Shown: positions 36,910 through 46,403 of the stretch, piece by piece
How the letters are laid out: each line of letters opens with the position of its first letter
Numbering within the stretch: the stretch's first letter is position 1
From: Xanthomonas theicola
GTDB lineage: Bacteria; Pseudomonadota; Gammaproteobacteria; Xanthomonadales; Xanthomonadaceae
Length of the DNA: 64,000 nt
Assembly: GCF_014236795.1 (NCBI RefSeq)
Contig: NZ_CP049017.1
Coordinates: forward strand, 40,001-104,000
Reading direction: 5' to 3'
Translations under genes and position numbers: made by a program
Notes under the pieces: model-generated
Database searches by the model: none
Told to the model about the DNA's origin: nothing
The model's input: only the letters and a program-made list of their open reading frames with translations

Positions 36910-37761
36910 ATGCGTGCGCACGTCCGGGAGTTTCGTCTGGCGACGATGTGCCGGGTGCTGGGCGTGCATCGCAGTGGTTACTAGGCCTGGCTGCGCAACG
37001 GCACCAGCGTCCGCGAACGCGAGGACCAGCGCTTGCTGGGCCTGATCAAGCACCACTGGCTGGCCAGCGGCGCGGTGTACGGCTATCGCAAGCTCACCCT
37101 GGATCTGCGTGAGGCCGGCGAGCGTTGCAGCCGTCACCGGGTGCGGCGCTTGATGAAGGCCGAAGGCTTGCGAGCGCAGGTTGGCTACGGCAGCAAGCCG
37201 CGTTAGCGGGGAGGTCCGGTCGGCGTGGTGGCGAATGTGCTCAACCGGGACTTCATTCCGCAGGCCCCGAACAAGGTCTGGGTCACGGACATCACCTATC
37301 TCCGCACCTACGAGGGCTGGCTGTTCTTGGCAGCGGTAATGGAGCTGTATTGGCGCCAGATCGTGGGTTGGGCAACCGCTTCGACAATGACCAGCGATCT
37401 GGTGCTGCAGGCACTGGTGGCAGCGGCGTGGCGGCGCAAGCCCGGTCCTGGCGTGATGGTGCACTCCGACCAGGGCTGGCAGTCCACCAGCAGCGATTGG
37501 CAGTCGTTCCTGAAGGCGCACCGGATGGTGCCGAGCATGAGCCGACGCGGGAACTGCCATGACAACGCCGTGGCCGAGAGCTTCTTCAGCGTCTTGAAGA
37601 AGGAACGTATCAAGCGTCGGATCTACCCGACACGCGCCATGGCGGCATCGGACGTGTTCGACTATATCGAGATGTTCTACAACCCGATCCGCCGGCATGG
37701 TTCCGCTGGCGGCGTGTCACCGGTAGAGTTTGAAAGGCGCTACGCGCAGAGCGGCGACTGA
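36910..37761 (+). pseudogene. IS3-family transposase OrfB with the same two amber codons (copy B)
   Basis: Complete rve domain and C-terminus, but TAG at 36982-36984 and 37204-37206, the same positions as in copy A. The uninterrupted part after the second stop (178 residues from VVANVLNRDF) contains the whole catalytic triad region. It lacks the HTH_21 part, so it would not be expected to transpose unaided. Confidence 0.88.
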
Positions 37762-37787
37762 GTGTCTACGGAAATCTGGCCGGTCCA

Positions 37788-38063
37788 ATAGATCCTTTCG
37801 GAAGTGCACCTGATCCACATGCCTGTCCTGGAAGTAATAGTATTGGTGTATACGCCGAGGGTGCGCTAGCTATGGGACCTGTGGGTGCTGGAGGCACTTT
37901 ACGCTACGGTGGGACTCAAAGATTGGATAAAAATGGGCGAGTTGTGTGGACCGAATACGGTGGAATCGGATTGGACTCGGCAGTTGATCCAAATTTGATT
38001 GGTTGGAAAATGGGCATGGCAGCAACAGTAGGTGTCGGTTTCGAGGCTACGCATAATTTTTAG
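37788..38063 (+). pseudogene. Headless Rhs toxin tip 3
   Basis: Directly at the IS3 end the plus strand reads PIDPFGSAPDPHACPGS, the characteristic DPFG start of an Rhs tip. A glycine-rich domain follows (AEGALAMGPVGAGGTLRYGG; MGMAATVGVGFEATHNF, stop). Its style matches tip 1. The core that should precede it is absent, so the tip cannot be delivered as it stands. Confidence 0.75.
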
Positions 38064-38065
38064 GG

Positions 38066-38471
38066 ATGGATATGAAAAAATTTAATATTCCTTGGTATAT
38101 TAAGATTTTCCACATTTTCGGAGGGGGATAGTCGCACCAATATTTATGATAGTTGCGATTGGGAATTCAAATGAAAATTACAGCCTATATGACGCGCTGA
38201 AATTTTTCTCATCATAAATTTGGTAATAATAATTGGGGGGCTGTCTTTTGCTGAATGGGAGCGGCATAATATAAGTTCATCACGAGATGGTTTCTCGGGA
38301 ATTTTTGGTGGGTTCACTATCAAGATTTATTTGTTCTTCTTTTTTGCGATTGGTTTCTTTGTTGGTTCAATTGTATCTCTTCCTTTGATAGGGTTCAATC
38401 CTGTATTCCTGTGGGTGCCAGGGTCTATCCTGTTCGGGTGTTCGATGTTAATACTATTTTCTAGGCGATGA
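38066..38471 (+). pseudogene. Decayed membrane protein, probable immunity partner of tip 3
   Basis: It starts three bases after the tip stop (MDMKKFNIPWYIKIFHIFGGG). Restoring one G in the G-run near 38127 continues IVAPIFMIVAIGNSNENYSL. A second shift near 38210 leads into FLIINLVIIIGGLSFAEWER and on to SILFGCSMLILFSRR. Repaired, it would be a protein of about 130 residues with four hydrophobic segments, AT-rich. Two frameshifts make it inactive if the sequence is right. Confidence 0.6.
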
Positions 38472-38566
38472 TCAATGCAAAAAGTCCTTTGGCGACGGAA
38501 TTGGTTGGCTGGGGGATTGAACGCGTATGCCTATGTTGATGGTATTCCTACCATGTATATTGATCC

Positions 38567-39541
38567 ATGATCGCCAGCTACCGCTACGACGGCCTGGGCC
38601 GGCGCATCGAAAAGACCGAGGGCGGCACGACCACGCAGTACCTGTACGACGGCCTGGACGCGGTGCAGGAGACCCAGGGCGACACAGTCAACCCGCTCCT
38701 GACCGGCCTGGGCATCGACCAGCGCTACGCGCGCAACGACACGGGCGGGCGGACCTACTTGCTGACCGATCGGCTGGGCAGCACGCGCTTGCTGACCAAC
38801 GCGGCGGGTAACGCCGTGCAGCGCTACGACTACGACCCGTACGGCACGACCACGCAGAGCAGCACGGCCTACACGAACCCGTACCAGTACACCGGTCGGG
38901 AGAAGGACGCGAGCGGGCTGTACTACTACCGGGCGCGGTACTACCGGCCGGAGTGGGGGCGGTTCGTGAGTGAGGATCCGATTGGGTTGACGGGGGGATT
39001 GAATGCGTATGCCTACGCCGACGGCACTCCTACAATGTATATTGATCCGTTAGGTCTGTGGGCGTGGGGTGATCCGATCAATCAAGGAGTGGTGGATTTT
39101 GCGGCTGGATTTGGAGACACCATCTCGTTTGGTGCGACGGATTGGGTGCGTGACCAAATGGGAACCAACGATGCCGTAAATAAGTGCTCAGGTGGATACT
39201 CTGCCGGAGAGTGGTCAGGCATTGCGTATGGCTTTGCCGCTGGCGGCGCGACTGGCTGGCGCTCCGCAGGTAAGAAGGCAGGCATGGAGTTCTCGCATTG
39301 GATTCCCAACAGGATGGGAGGCCCGCGTTCTTTGTGGAACGGTAATTACGTGTCTACAGTAACGCATGCCCTATCTGATCCTTATCGTTACCGATTTATG
39401 CCTAGAGCTTGGAAGGCACTAAATCCGATGCCTAGCCGGCTAACTCAGCAGTTGGTTCGTCTTCCCAGCGTTTATACTGGTGCTGCCGCCGGTGGAGCGG
39501 TGGCAGGGGCAAGTGCTGCGAATGGCTGTGGGTGTTCGTAA
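38567..39541 (+). CDS. Orphan Rhs core with toxin tip 4
   Basis: 324 residues. Residues 1-140 are core nearly identical to the main Rhs gene (IASYRYDGLGRRIEKTEGGT through FVSEDPIGLTGGLNAYAYAD). The tip begins YIDPLGLWAWGDPINQGVVD and contains EFSHWIPNRMGGPRSLWNG, HALSDPYRYRFMPRAWKALN and an Ala/Gly-rich end, CGCS. The SHWIP/HALSDPYR signature looks like a recurrent Rhs tip but I cannot assign its chemistry. Just upstream (38505-38566) lies another core end (LAGGLNAYAYVDGIPTMYID), the scar of an earlier tip replacement. No own secretion signal: a silent cassette. Confidence 0.78.
   Translation: MIASYRYDGLGRRIEKTEGGTTTQYLYDGLDAVQETQGDTVNPLLTGLGIDQRYARNDTGGRTYLLTDRLGSTRLLTNAAGNAVQRYDYDPYGTTTQSSTAYTNPYQYTGREKDASGLYYYRARYYRPEWGRFVSEDPIGLTGGLNAYAYADGTPTMYIDPLGLWAWGDPINQGVVDFAAGFGDTISFGATDWVRDQMGTNDAVNKCSGGYSAGEWSGIAYGFAAGGATGWRSAGKKAGMEFSHWIPNRMGGPRSLWNGNYVSTVTHALSDPYRYRFMPRAWKALNPMPSRLTQQLVRLPSVYTGAAAGGAVAGASAANGCGCS
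38569..38986 (+). repeat. Rhs core duplicate segment C (inverted relative to A and B)
   Basis: About 418 bases nearly identical to the 3' core portions at 11184-11599 and 9631-10046 on the opposite strand. Confidence 0.88.
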
Positions 39542-39978
39542 TGAGGGCGATATTATCCATCCTATTTGGCAACAAAGCATCGTTGTCTGCCCTTGAGAAA
39601 TTAATTCTCAATGCAGTCAGGGCGCGCTTGGATGTGCATGTTTTAGTGCTTTGGGACAGGCAGGTTGGGTCAATCAACAAGGTGCAGCGCCTGCCGAATG
39701 GAGTGGAAGTGAATTTCTATCGCATGCGAAATGGAAAGGTACGTCTTGATCCGGCTATGGCGTTTCCGAACAAGACAGAAGAATTGCTAATTGCGAAAGT
39801 GACACTTGACCTCGCATCGCAGCGTTTGATTTCAAAAGTCTGGGCGGTTAATGGTTATGTCTTCTCTATCGAGCATGTTGGCGGAAGTCAATATTTTGAA
39901 GAAATGTTAGGCATGGATCCAGTGCCAGAGTTCGGAATTCATTGTGATCTGCTTGTTGACTTATCACAAGTCGGATAA
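39541..39978 (+). CDS. Putative Rhs immunity protein 4 (soluble)
   Basis: 145 residues. The ATG shares a base with the toxin stop (TAATG). Unlike the other partners it is soluble: an alpha start (LSALEKLILNAVRARLDVHV), then a beta-rich domain (GVEVNFYRMRNGKVRLDPAM; LASQRLISKVWAVNGYVFSI), ending CDLLVDLSQVG. Lower GC than neighbouring core DNA. No family recognised. Immunity is inferred from coupling and position. Confidence 0.68.
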   Translation: MRAILSILFGNKASLSALEKLILNAVRARLDVHVLVLWDRQVGSINKVQRLPNGVEVNFYRMRNGKVRLDPAMAFPNKTEELLIAKVTLDLASQRLISKVWAVNGYVFSIEHVGGSQYFEEMLGMDPVPEFGIHCDLLVDLSQVG

Positions 39979-39989
39979 AGCCAGGTCCA

Positions 39990-40384
39990 TTAATTTTGAT
40001 AACTCAAGGGGGCCGACCTAAATCGTTCGGGAAGCGGGTACCGCAGGGGCAGTAAGTGCTGGTTTCGAGGTCACTATGGGGAACGGTTGATCAAAACATT
40101 GCTGCTCCTTGGTATCCAACGATGTCAGGCTCAGAATTTGCGCCGGGAGGCAAGTAGCATGAAGGTTTTCCGCCTATTTATTGCCACTTTTTCTTCTATT
40201 TTTTTGCGGCATTAATAAATTATTTTTTTGGCCGAAAGATGTAATGTTGCGTGCCTTTTTCGTCTATCTATTTTTCGCGGCGATGTTTGCAATATGGATT
40301 GGTTTCCCCTTGTGCAGCTATCTTCGATCACGGCATGAAGACTCTAAGAAAAATATAGTTTTGTTTATTCCTATTATATATTGA
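39990..40384 (+). pseudogene. Remnant of a fifth Rhs tip and small membrane protein
   Basis: The stretch to 40157 reads REAGTAGAVSAGFEVTMGNG, then in another frame DQNIAAPWYPTMSGSEFAPG and stop, like the end of a tip. Two bases later ATG 40159 begins KVFRLFIA, then shifts frame to LFLLFFCGINKLFFWPKDVM, FFVYLFFAAMFAIWIGFPLC and stop at 40384. Both parts have one frameshift. The arrangement copies the tip/immunity pattern of the intact cassettes. The following 250 AT-rich bases to the IS hold nothing recognisable. Confidence 0.5.
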
Positions 40385-40666
40385 GCCATTTATTTTATTG
40401 TGAGGTTTGGCCTATCGTTGTCAACGAAAGTTGAGTCAATAGATGGAATAAAGATAGTGGATGCTGGCCTGTTGACATTGCATGGTTTTTTCTGTTTTTT
40501 CTCGCTACTGTGGAAGTGATAATAGTAGGATGCTTGGCAAATTTAATATTCTGGCTAATCTTCGCGCGCTCGCTAAGGCGAGTGTCGTGAGCTGGACCAA
40601 ACGCTCCAATATGATGATGATGAACAGTGTCTCCCGACATCCCCCCGCCTTGAGTAGCGGCAGGGT

Positions 40667-41512
40667 TTAGAGTCCGGGGTTGATGATATCGGTGTTGGCC
40701 AGCTGTTTGGCGTAGGCGGCGGGCGTCAGCCCGCACAGTGCGTTCTTGGGCCGTTCCTCGTTGTACTCCCTGCGCCAGGTTTCGATGATCGTCCGTGCAT
40801 GCAGCAGGCTTGGGAACCAGTGTTCGTTGAGGCACTCCTCGCGCAGGCGGCCGTTGAACGACTCGATGTAGGCGTTCTGGTTGGGCTTGCCTGGCTGGAT
40901 CAGACGAAGCTGTACGCCACCTTCGTGTGCCCAGGCCACCATCGCTTTGCCGCAGAACTCCTTGCCATTGTCCGTGCGGATCACCTGCGGCAGCCCGCGG
41001 CTCACGGCCAGGCGGTTCAGGACACGGCACACGCCATGCCCCGAGATGGCCCGCTCGACCTCGATCGCGACCGCCTCATGGGTCGCATCATCGGCAATGG
41101 CCAGACACTTGAGCGCTCGGCCTTCGCTGGTGCGATCAAACACCAAGTCCATCGACCACACCTGGTTGGCGGCCTCGGGCCTGAGCAACGGTTGGCGCTC
41201 GCCCCATGGCACCTTGTTGCGCTTGCGCCGCCGCACCTGCAACTGCGCTTGCCGATACAGCCGTTCCACGCGCTTGTCGTTCACCAGCCAGCCCTCCTGG
41301 CGGAGCTTGAGATAGATCATTCCCACACCGTCGCGTTTGTGCCGATACGCCTGCTCCACGATCCGCCGGCGCAGCTCCACATTGCGGTCCTGGGCCGGCG
41401 TATAACGCAGCGCGCTGGCGCTCATGCACATCACAGCAAGGGCCCGTCGCTCGCTCAGCCCCTTGTCCTTCCAATCACGCACCAGCGCACGACGCGCCGG
41501 TGCGCTCACCAC
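40667..41512 (-). CDS. IS3-family transposase OrfB
   Basis: 281 residues with a complete DDE integrase core: [20 protein letters not shown] (Asp), [19 protein letters not shown] (Asp), [20 protein letters not shown] (Glu), and the C-terminal [20 protein letters not shown]. Normally produced by -1 frameshifting from OrfA near the cgaaagaagtgg run. With OrfA broken, activity is doubtful. Confidence 0.93.
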   Translation of the reverse strand: MVSAPARRALVRDWKDKGLSERRALAVMCMSASALRYTPAQDRNVELRRRIVEQAYRHKRDGVGMIYLKLRQEGWLVNDKRVERLYRQAQLQVRRRKRNKVPWGERQPLLRPEAANQVWSMDLVFDRTSEGRALKCLAIADDATHEAVAIEVERAISGHGVCRVLNRLAVSRGLPQVIRTDNGKEFCGKAMVAWAHEGGVQLRLIQPGKPNQNAYIESFNGRLREECLNEHWFPSLLHARTIIETWRREYNEERPKNALCGLTPAAYAKQLANTDIINPGL

Positions 41513-41770
41513 TTCTTTCGCAAGGCATCCTTGATCAGGTCGTTCTCAAACACATGCTCGGCCAGCAGCTTCTTCAAACGCGTGTTCTCGGCCTCCAAAT
41601 CCTTCAGGCGCTTGGCATCGGGCACGCTCATCCCGCCAAACTTGCTGCGCCACAGGTCATAAGGAGGCATCGCTGAACCCGTGCCGCCGGCACAAGTCTT
41701 TGACCGCCACGCCGGTCTCAGCCTCCCGCAGGAAGCCGATGATCTGTTCTTCGCTGAAACGCTTCTTCAT
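41510..41770 (-). pseudogene. IS3-family transposase OrfA, frameshifted
   Basis: Begins KKRFSEEQIIGFLREAETGV and KDLCRRHGFSDAS. Near 41658-41663 one extra base relative to the related OrfA at 2615 creates a TGA (tcc tta tga). The remaining frame (LWRSKFGGMSVPDAKRLKDL through DALRKKW) is otherwise intact. Confidence 0.88.
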
Positions 41771-41893
41771 GTCCAATCTCCTGATCGGCGGGGATTGGAC
41801 TCCAAACCGGGGCGCTACTCAAAATTGGGGGGACGTCGCAATCCAAGCCGGCCGCAACGCCGCGCAGTCCACGCACACGCGCGGCATCGGGTT

Positions 41894-43516
41894 TCAGGAC
41901 GCTCGCCTGCCTCGAGTCGCCTGCTTGGCGCTCTTGGGCTTCTTGCCCGGTTGCGCGCCGCCCTCCGCGGCGCGCCGGTATGGCGGCCGCCGTCCCGGCG
42001 CGAGTGGGCGCCAGGCGCGCGCGCCGTCGAGCGCGAGCAGTGCGTCGGCCGCGGCCGGGCCGGCGCTGCCGGCGGGATACTGCGCTACCTCGTCGACCGG
42101 GGCCTGCCACGCGTCCAGGACCGGCTGCACGATGCGCCAGGCGGCCTCGACCATGGTCGCGTCCTGGAACAGGCCGGCCTCGCCGTGCATGCAGTCCTGC
42201 AGCAGGCGCTCGTAGCCGACCGTGTATTCCTTCGGGAACCAGTCGCGGTAGCGGAAGTCCATGCGCACCGGCGCCAGGCTGACCCGCGCGCCCGGGCGCT
42301 TGACGTCGAACTGCAGCGAGATGCCCTCGTCGGGCTGGATGTGCAGCACCAGCCAGTCGGGGCCGTAGCCGCCGATCTCGGCGCTGCGCAGCGGCGCCAG
42401 CGGCGCCGGCTTGAAGCGGATCGCGATCTCGGTGGTGCGCTCGCGCAGGCGCTTGCCGGTGCGCAGGTAGAACGGCACGCCGGCCCAGCGCCAGGTATCG
42501 ACCTGCAGCTTCATCGCCACGTAGGTCTCGGTCTCGGAGTCGGCCGGCACCGTGTCTTCCTCGCGGTAGCCGGGCACCGCGTCGCGCCCGATCGCGCCGG
42601 CCGCGTATTGGCCGCGCACCACGTCGGCCGGGGTCAGCGGCCGCAGCGCCTGGATCACCTCGGCGCGCCGGCGCAGCATCGCGGCTGGCGTGAACGCCGC
42701 CGGCGGCTCCATCGCGATCATCGCCAGCAGTTGGAACAGGTGGTTGGGCACCATGTCGCGCAGGCAACCGGTGGGGTCGTAGAAGCCGCCGCGGCCTTCC
42801 ACGCCGATGGTCTCGGCGGCGGTGATCTGCACGTGGTCGATGCGGTCGCGGTTCCACACCGGCTCGAACAGGCCGTTGGCGAAGCGGAAGGCAAGGATGT
42901 TCTGCACCGTTTCCTTGCCCAGGAAATGGTCGATGCGGAACACCTGGTCCTCGTCGAGCACGCGGCCGACGACCGCGTTGAGTTCCTGTGCGCTCTGCAG
43001 ATCGTGGCCGAACGGCTTTTCCACGATCACCCGGCGCCAGCCGCCGCCGGCGCGTTGCTTGACCAGCCCGGCCGCGCCCAGCTGCTCGATTGCCGGGGCG
43101 AAGAAGCGCGCGGCGGTGGCCAGGTAGAACAGCACGTTGCCACCGGTCTGGTACTGCGCGTCGTACTTGTCGATGACCTCGCCCAGCGCGCGGTAGGTCG
43201 CCACGTCGGCGAAGTCGCCGCGCAGATAGTGCAGGCGCGTGCGCAGCCAGTTCCAGACGTCTTCGTCCAGGCCGTCGGCCTTGAACTCGGCGTCGCGGTC
43301 GGCCACCAGGCCGCGCAGCGCATCGCCTAGCAGGCGCCGCCAGCCGGCTTCGCTGATGTCGCCATGGTCCACGCCGATCAGCGCGAACCGCTCGGGCAGC
43401 GCGCCGCTGCGGCGCAGGTTGTACAGCGCCGGCAGCACCAGCCGCCGGGTCAGGTCGCCGCGCGCGCCGAAGACCACGATCAGGCAGGGTGGAGTCGCTT
43501 GTGTCGCATCGCTCAT
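41894..43516 (-). CDS. zwf: Glucose-6-phosphate 1-dehydrogenase
   Basis: 540 residues. Oxidises glucose-6-phosphate to 6-phosphogluconolactone with NAD(P), entering the pentose-phosphate and Entner-Doudoroff routes. The N-terminal nucleotide loop is IVVFGARGDLTRRLVLPAL (GARGD where most enzymes have GASGD). The active-site signature is FRIDHFLGKETVQNILAFRF, with IVEKPFGHDL, FYDPTGCLRDMVPNHLFQL and FYLRTGKRL further on. A Lys/Arg-rich C-terminal tail of about 30 residues (PGKKPKSAKQATRGRRAS) extends beyond the usual end. Its ATG overlaps the stop of the GH15 gene (ATGA), indicating coupled expression. Confidence 0.95.
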   Translation of the reverse strand: MSDATQATPPCLIVVFGARGDLTRRLVLPALYNLRRSGALPERFALIGVDHGDISEAGWRRLLGDALRGLVADRDAEFKADGLDEDVWNWLRTRLHYLRGDFADVATYRALGEVIDKYDAQYQTGGNVLFYLATAARFFAPAIEQLGAAGLVKQRAGGGWRRVIVEKPFGHDLQSAQELNAVVGRVLDEDQVFRIDHFLGKETVQNILAFRFANGLFEPVWNRDRIDHVQITAAETIGVEGRGGFYDPTGCLRDMVPNHLFQLLAMIAMEPPAAFTPAAMLRRRAEVIQALRPLTPADVVRGQYAAGAIGRDAVPGYREEDTVPADSETETYVAMKLQVDTWRWAGVPFYLRTGKRLRERTTEIAIRFKPAPLAPLRSAEIGGYGPDWLVLHIQPDEGISLQFDVKRPGARVSLAPVRMDFRYRDWFPKEYTVGYERLLQDCMHGEAGLFQDATMVEAAWRIVQPVLDAWQAPVDEVAQYPAGSAGPAAADALLALDGARAWRPLAPGRRPPYRRAAEGGAQPGKKPKSAKQATRGRRAS

Positions 43517-45303
43517 GAATGGGTTTCCTGTTCGCCGAGTAAGCCATGCAGGCGCAACGCCGCGTGGACCAATGCCACGTGCGAGTAGCACTGCGGGAAG
43601 TTGCCGAGCATGCGCCCGCTGCGCGGATCGTATTCCTCGGCCAGCAGGCCAACATCGTTGCACAGCCCGAGCAGCCGCTCGAACAGTGCGCGTGCCTGCG
43701 CAACGCGGCCGAGCAGCGCGTAGTTCTCCACCAGCCAGAAACTGCACGCGATGAAAGTGCCCTCGCCTGCCGGCAGGCCGTCGCCGCTGGCGTCGTCGGC
43801 GCGGTAGCGCTCGACCAGGCCGTCGACGCTCAGCCGCTGCGCGATCGCGTCGGCGGTGGCGGCCACGCGCGGATCGTCCGCCGGCAGGAACCCGACCAGC
43901 GGGATCAGCAGGGTCGCCGCGTCCAGCCGCTCGCTGCCGTAGCTCTGCACGAAATGGCCGTCGCGGTGCACGCCCTGCGCCAGCACCTGCGCATGCACCG
44001 CGTCGGCCAGCCCGCGCCAACGCGCGCGCTGCGCGGCATCGGCGTCGGTGACCCCGTCGCGCGCGCCGCAGTCGAACGCCAGCCACGCCATCACCTTGGA
44101 ATGCACGAAGTGGCGGCGCTGGTCGCGGATCTCCCAGATCCCTTCGTCCGGCTCGCGCCAGCGCTGCTCCAGCACCTCGAGCAGCTGCCGCGCCAGCGAA
44201 CGGCCATGCACCGCGGTCGCCATGCCTTCGCGGTGGCCGCGGTGGAAGGCGGCGATCACTTCGCCGTACACGTCGAGCTGGAACTGGCCGGCGGCGGCGT
44301 TGCCCACGCGTACCGGCAGCGCCTCTTCGTAGCCGGGCAGCCACTCCACTTCCCATTCGGGCATGCGTCGTTCGCCGCCGATGCCGTACAGCGCCTGCAA
44401 CTGGTCCGGCGAACCGGCCACCGTGCGCTGCAGCCAGCCATGGAAGGCGGCGGCCTCGTCGGAGTAGCCGGCGGCGTGCAGCGCGGTCAGGGTGAACACC
44501 GCATCGCGCAGCCAGCAGAAGCGGTAGTCCCAGTTGCGCTCGCCGCCCAGGCGTTCCGGCAGCGAGGTGGTGGGCGAGGCGACGATCGCGCCGGTCGGCA
44601 GGTAGCTCAGCCCCTTCAGCACCACCAGCGAGCGCCGCACCGCGTCGGTCCAAGGACCGGCGTGCGCGCAGCGATGCGACCAGCCATGCCAGAACGCCTC
44701 GGTCTGCGCCAGCGCCTGCTCGGGCGCCAGCGGCGGCGGTAGCTCCAGGTGCGAAGCGCCATGGCTGAGCACGAACCAGGTGCTGTCGCCGGCCTCCAGC
44801 GCGAACTCCGCCTCGGTGGCGAAGCCGTGGCCGTGCATCGCCTGCGGGCTGCGCAACGCGATCTGGTCGGGCCCGGCGACCGCCTGGATGCCGCCGTCGA
44901 GCTGCGACACCCAGGGAATGGTGCGGCCGTAGTTGAAGCGCAGCTGCAGCTGCATGCGCAACGGCACGCGGCCGCGCAGCCCGCGCACGATGCGCACCAC
45001 GTGGTTGTGCAGTTCGTCGTCGTGGCTGGCGACCATGAAGTCCAGCACCGCCACCGCGCCGGTGTCGGTCTCGAACTCGGTCTCCAGCACCAGGCTGCCG
45101 TCGCGGTAGTGGCGGGTGCTGCGGAACGCGCCGACCGGCGCGATCGCCCAGCGGCCGTGCTCCGGGGTGCCCAGCAGCGCCGCGAACAGCGCGTCGGAAT
45201 CGAAGCGCGGCAGGCACAGCCAGTCGATCGATCCATGCCGGTCCACCAGCGCCGCGCTGCGGCAGTTGCCGAGCATGGCATAGTCTTCGATACGCGCCGC
45301 CAT
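43513..45303 (-). CDS. Glycoside hydrolase family 15 protein (glucoamylase/trehalase-like)
   Basis: 596 residues from ATG 45303 (ARIEDYAMLGNCRSAALV; gaggagcgg ribosome-binding site). GH15 hallmarks are GSIDWLCLPRFDSDALFAAL, GGERNWDYRFCWLRDAVFTL, the general-acid region DEGIWEIRDQRRHFVHSKVM and the base region AEEYDPRSGRMLGNFPQCYS. No signal peptide, so it acts in the cytoplasm, probably releasing glucose from trehalose or maltooligosaccharide-type substrates. Coupling to zwf suggests the glucose is channelled, after phosphorylation, into the pentose-phosphate or Entner-Doudoroff pathways. Confidence 0.92.
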   Translation of the reverse strand: MAARIEDYAMLGNCRSAALVDRHGSIDWLCLPRFDSDALFAALLGTPEHGRWAIAPVGAFRSTRHYRDGSLVLETEFETDTGAVAVLDFMVASHDDELHNHVVRIVRGLRGRVPLRMQLQLRFNYGRTIPWVSQLDGGIQAVAGPDQIALRSPQAMHGHGFATEAEFALEAGDSTWFVLSHGASHLELPPPLAPEQALAQTEAFWHGWSHRCAHAGPWTDAVRRSLVVLKGLSYLPTGAIVASPTTSLPERLGGERNWDYRFCWLRDAVFTLTALHAAGYSDEAAAFHGWLQRTVAGSPDQLQALYGIGGERRMPEWEVEWLPGYEEALPVRVGNAAAGQFQLDVYGEVIAAFHRGHREGMATAVHGRSLARQLLEVLEQRWREPDEGIWEIRDQRRHFVHSKVMAWLAFDCGARDGVTDADAAQRARWRGLADAVHAQVLAQGVHRDGHFVQSYGSERLDAATLLIPLVGFLPADDPRVAATADAIAQRLSVDGLVERYRADDASGDGLPAGEGTFIACSFWLVENYALLGRVAQARALFERLLGLCNDVGLLAEEYDPRSGRMLGNFPQCYSHVALVHAALRLHGLLGEQETHS

Positions 45304-45465
45304 TCGTGCCGCTCCTCGGTTACCGGTGCGAATCGACGCACCAATCCCGCAGTCTCCCATGACGAATGTTTGCAAAAGCTGACGGCGGCAGCCACCGGCA
45401 TGCCTCCGCGCGGGCAGGACGCGCGTGCGCTGCGATTCACGCCGCAGGCGCTGTTGCGCCCTGGC

Positions 45466-46300
45466 TCAGCGGAAGTCCGGATAGTCGTGGCGCACCCGCT
45501 GCTCCACCGCCACGGCCAGCGGGTGCGGCGCGCACGCGGGCAGGGCGCGCAGGATGGTCCACGGCGTGTCGATCAGCAAGTGCCCGGTGTCGACGTGCGC
45601 CATGCCCTCGCGCTGGCGCAGCGCCTGCACCGCGAGCAGTTCGGCGGGGTAGACGCCATTGAAGCTTTCATCGAATTCGTAGGTGGTGCGCTCGGTGCTG
45701 CCTTTGCTGCGGGTGATGCGCCAGTCGGCGGCCGCCTGCATCGCGGCCCGGAACGCCGCTTCGTCGCGGCCGCGCCACCGGTCGAGCACCGCCTGGTACT
45801 CGGGGATCAGCGGATTGACCGGCCGGTAGTGGGTGGGGATGCCGAAGACCTGCGCGAACAGCAAGATCAGGAACGCATCGCTGGTCCCCTTGCCCCAGCC
45901 GTCGCGGCGCCACTGGTCCGGTTTCAAGGCCTGATCCTTGTGCGCGACCAGGATCAGGAAGTGCGCCCCGGCCGCGGCCGCCTCCCGGTCCGAGAGCATC
46001 GCGCTGGCCGCCACCTTATTATGCTGGTCCACAGCGGCAGCAGCGGCTGCCGCCCGGTGGTCCAGGCCAGGCTCACCGCCGCCTCGAAGCGGAACGCGAT
46101 CGAGCGCATCGCCACCGCCCAGCGCAGCGGCTGGGCCAGGTCCTCCAGGCGGCCCTGGCCGCTGAGGGCGCAGGCCTGCATGGCATAGGCGTGGCCGGCC
46201 CAGCTCAGATCCAGCCAAAGCTTGCCCGACACAGGATCTGGCGATGCCAGATAATCATGTATCTTCTCGAAACAGCGCTCAGGTTCGTCGTCTTTGAGCG
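45466..46300 (-). pseudogene. Hypothetical protein next to the XVIPCD effector, frameshifted
   Basis: The open N-terminal frame (ERALKDDEPERCFEKIHDYL, GKLWLDLSWAGHAYAMQACA) changes frame near 46015-46030 (LLPLWTSI / KVAASAMLSDREAAAAGAHF) and ends with VDTGHLLIDTPWTILRALPA...RVRHDYPDFR at 45466. About 280 residues when repaired, alpha-helical, no signal peptide. No clear start: in the upstream frame a stop lies just before 46300. It follows a nuclease-type effector gene on the same strand, where an immunity gene would be expected. Family not recognised. Confidence 0.55.
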
Positions 46301-46403
46301 CACGCTCAGTCCAAATGAAGGCATTGCTTGAAGGTCTTCTTCACTGAGGGATGCCATGCCGGCACGTCCGTGCGGAGCTCGCGCGTGGCCTTGCCGGTCG
46401 CCA

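Larger units (their letters stand above)
36548..37787 (+). mobile_element. IS3-family element, copy B (1240 bp), inverted relative to copy A
   Basis: Same ends and length as 7498-8737 but in opposite orientation. One flank is the truncated kinase and the other a headless Rhs tip. No target duplication is visible. Confidence 0.92.
40637..41838 (-). mobile_element. IS3-family element (same family as 2554-3372), near complete
   Basis: The ends catccccccgccttgagtag (left) and ctcaaaattggggggacgtc (right) are inverted repeats. OrfB is complete; OrfA is frameshifted. It lies about 56 bases beyond the zwf stop codon and marks the right boundary of the Rhs/IS region. Confidence 0.88.
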
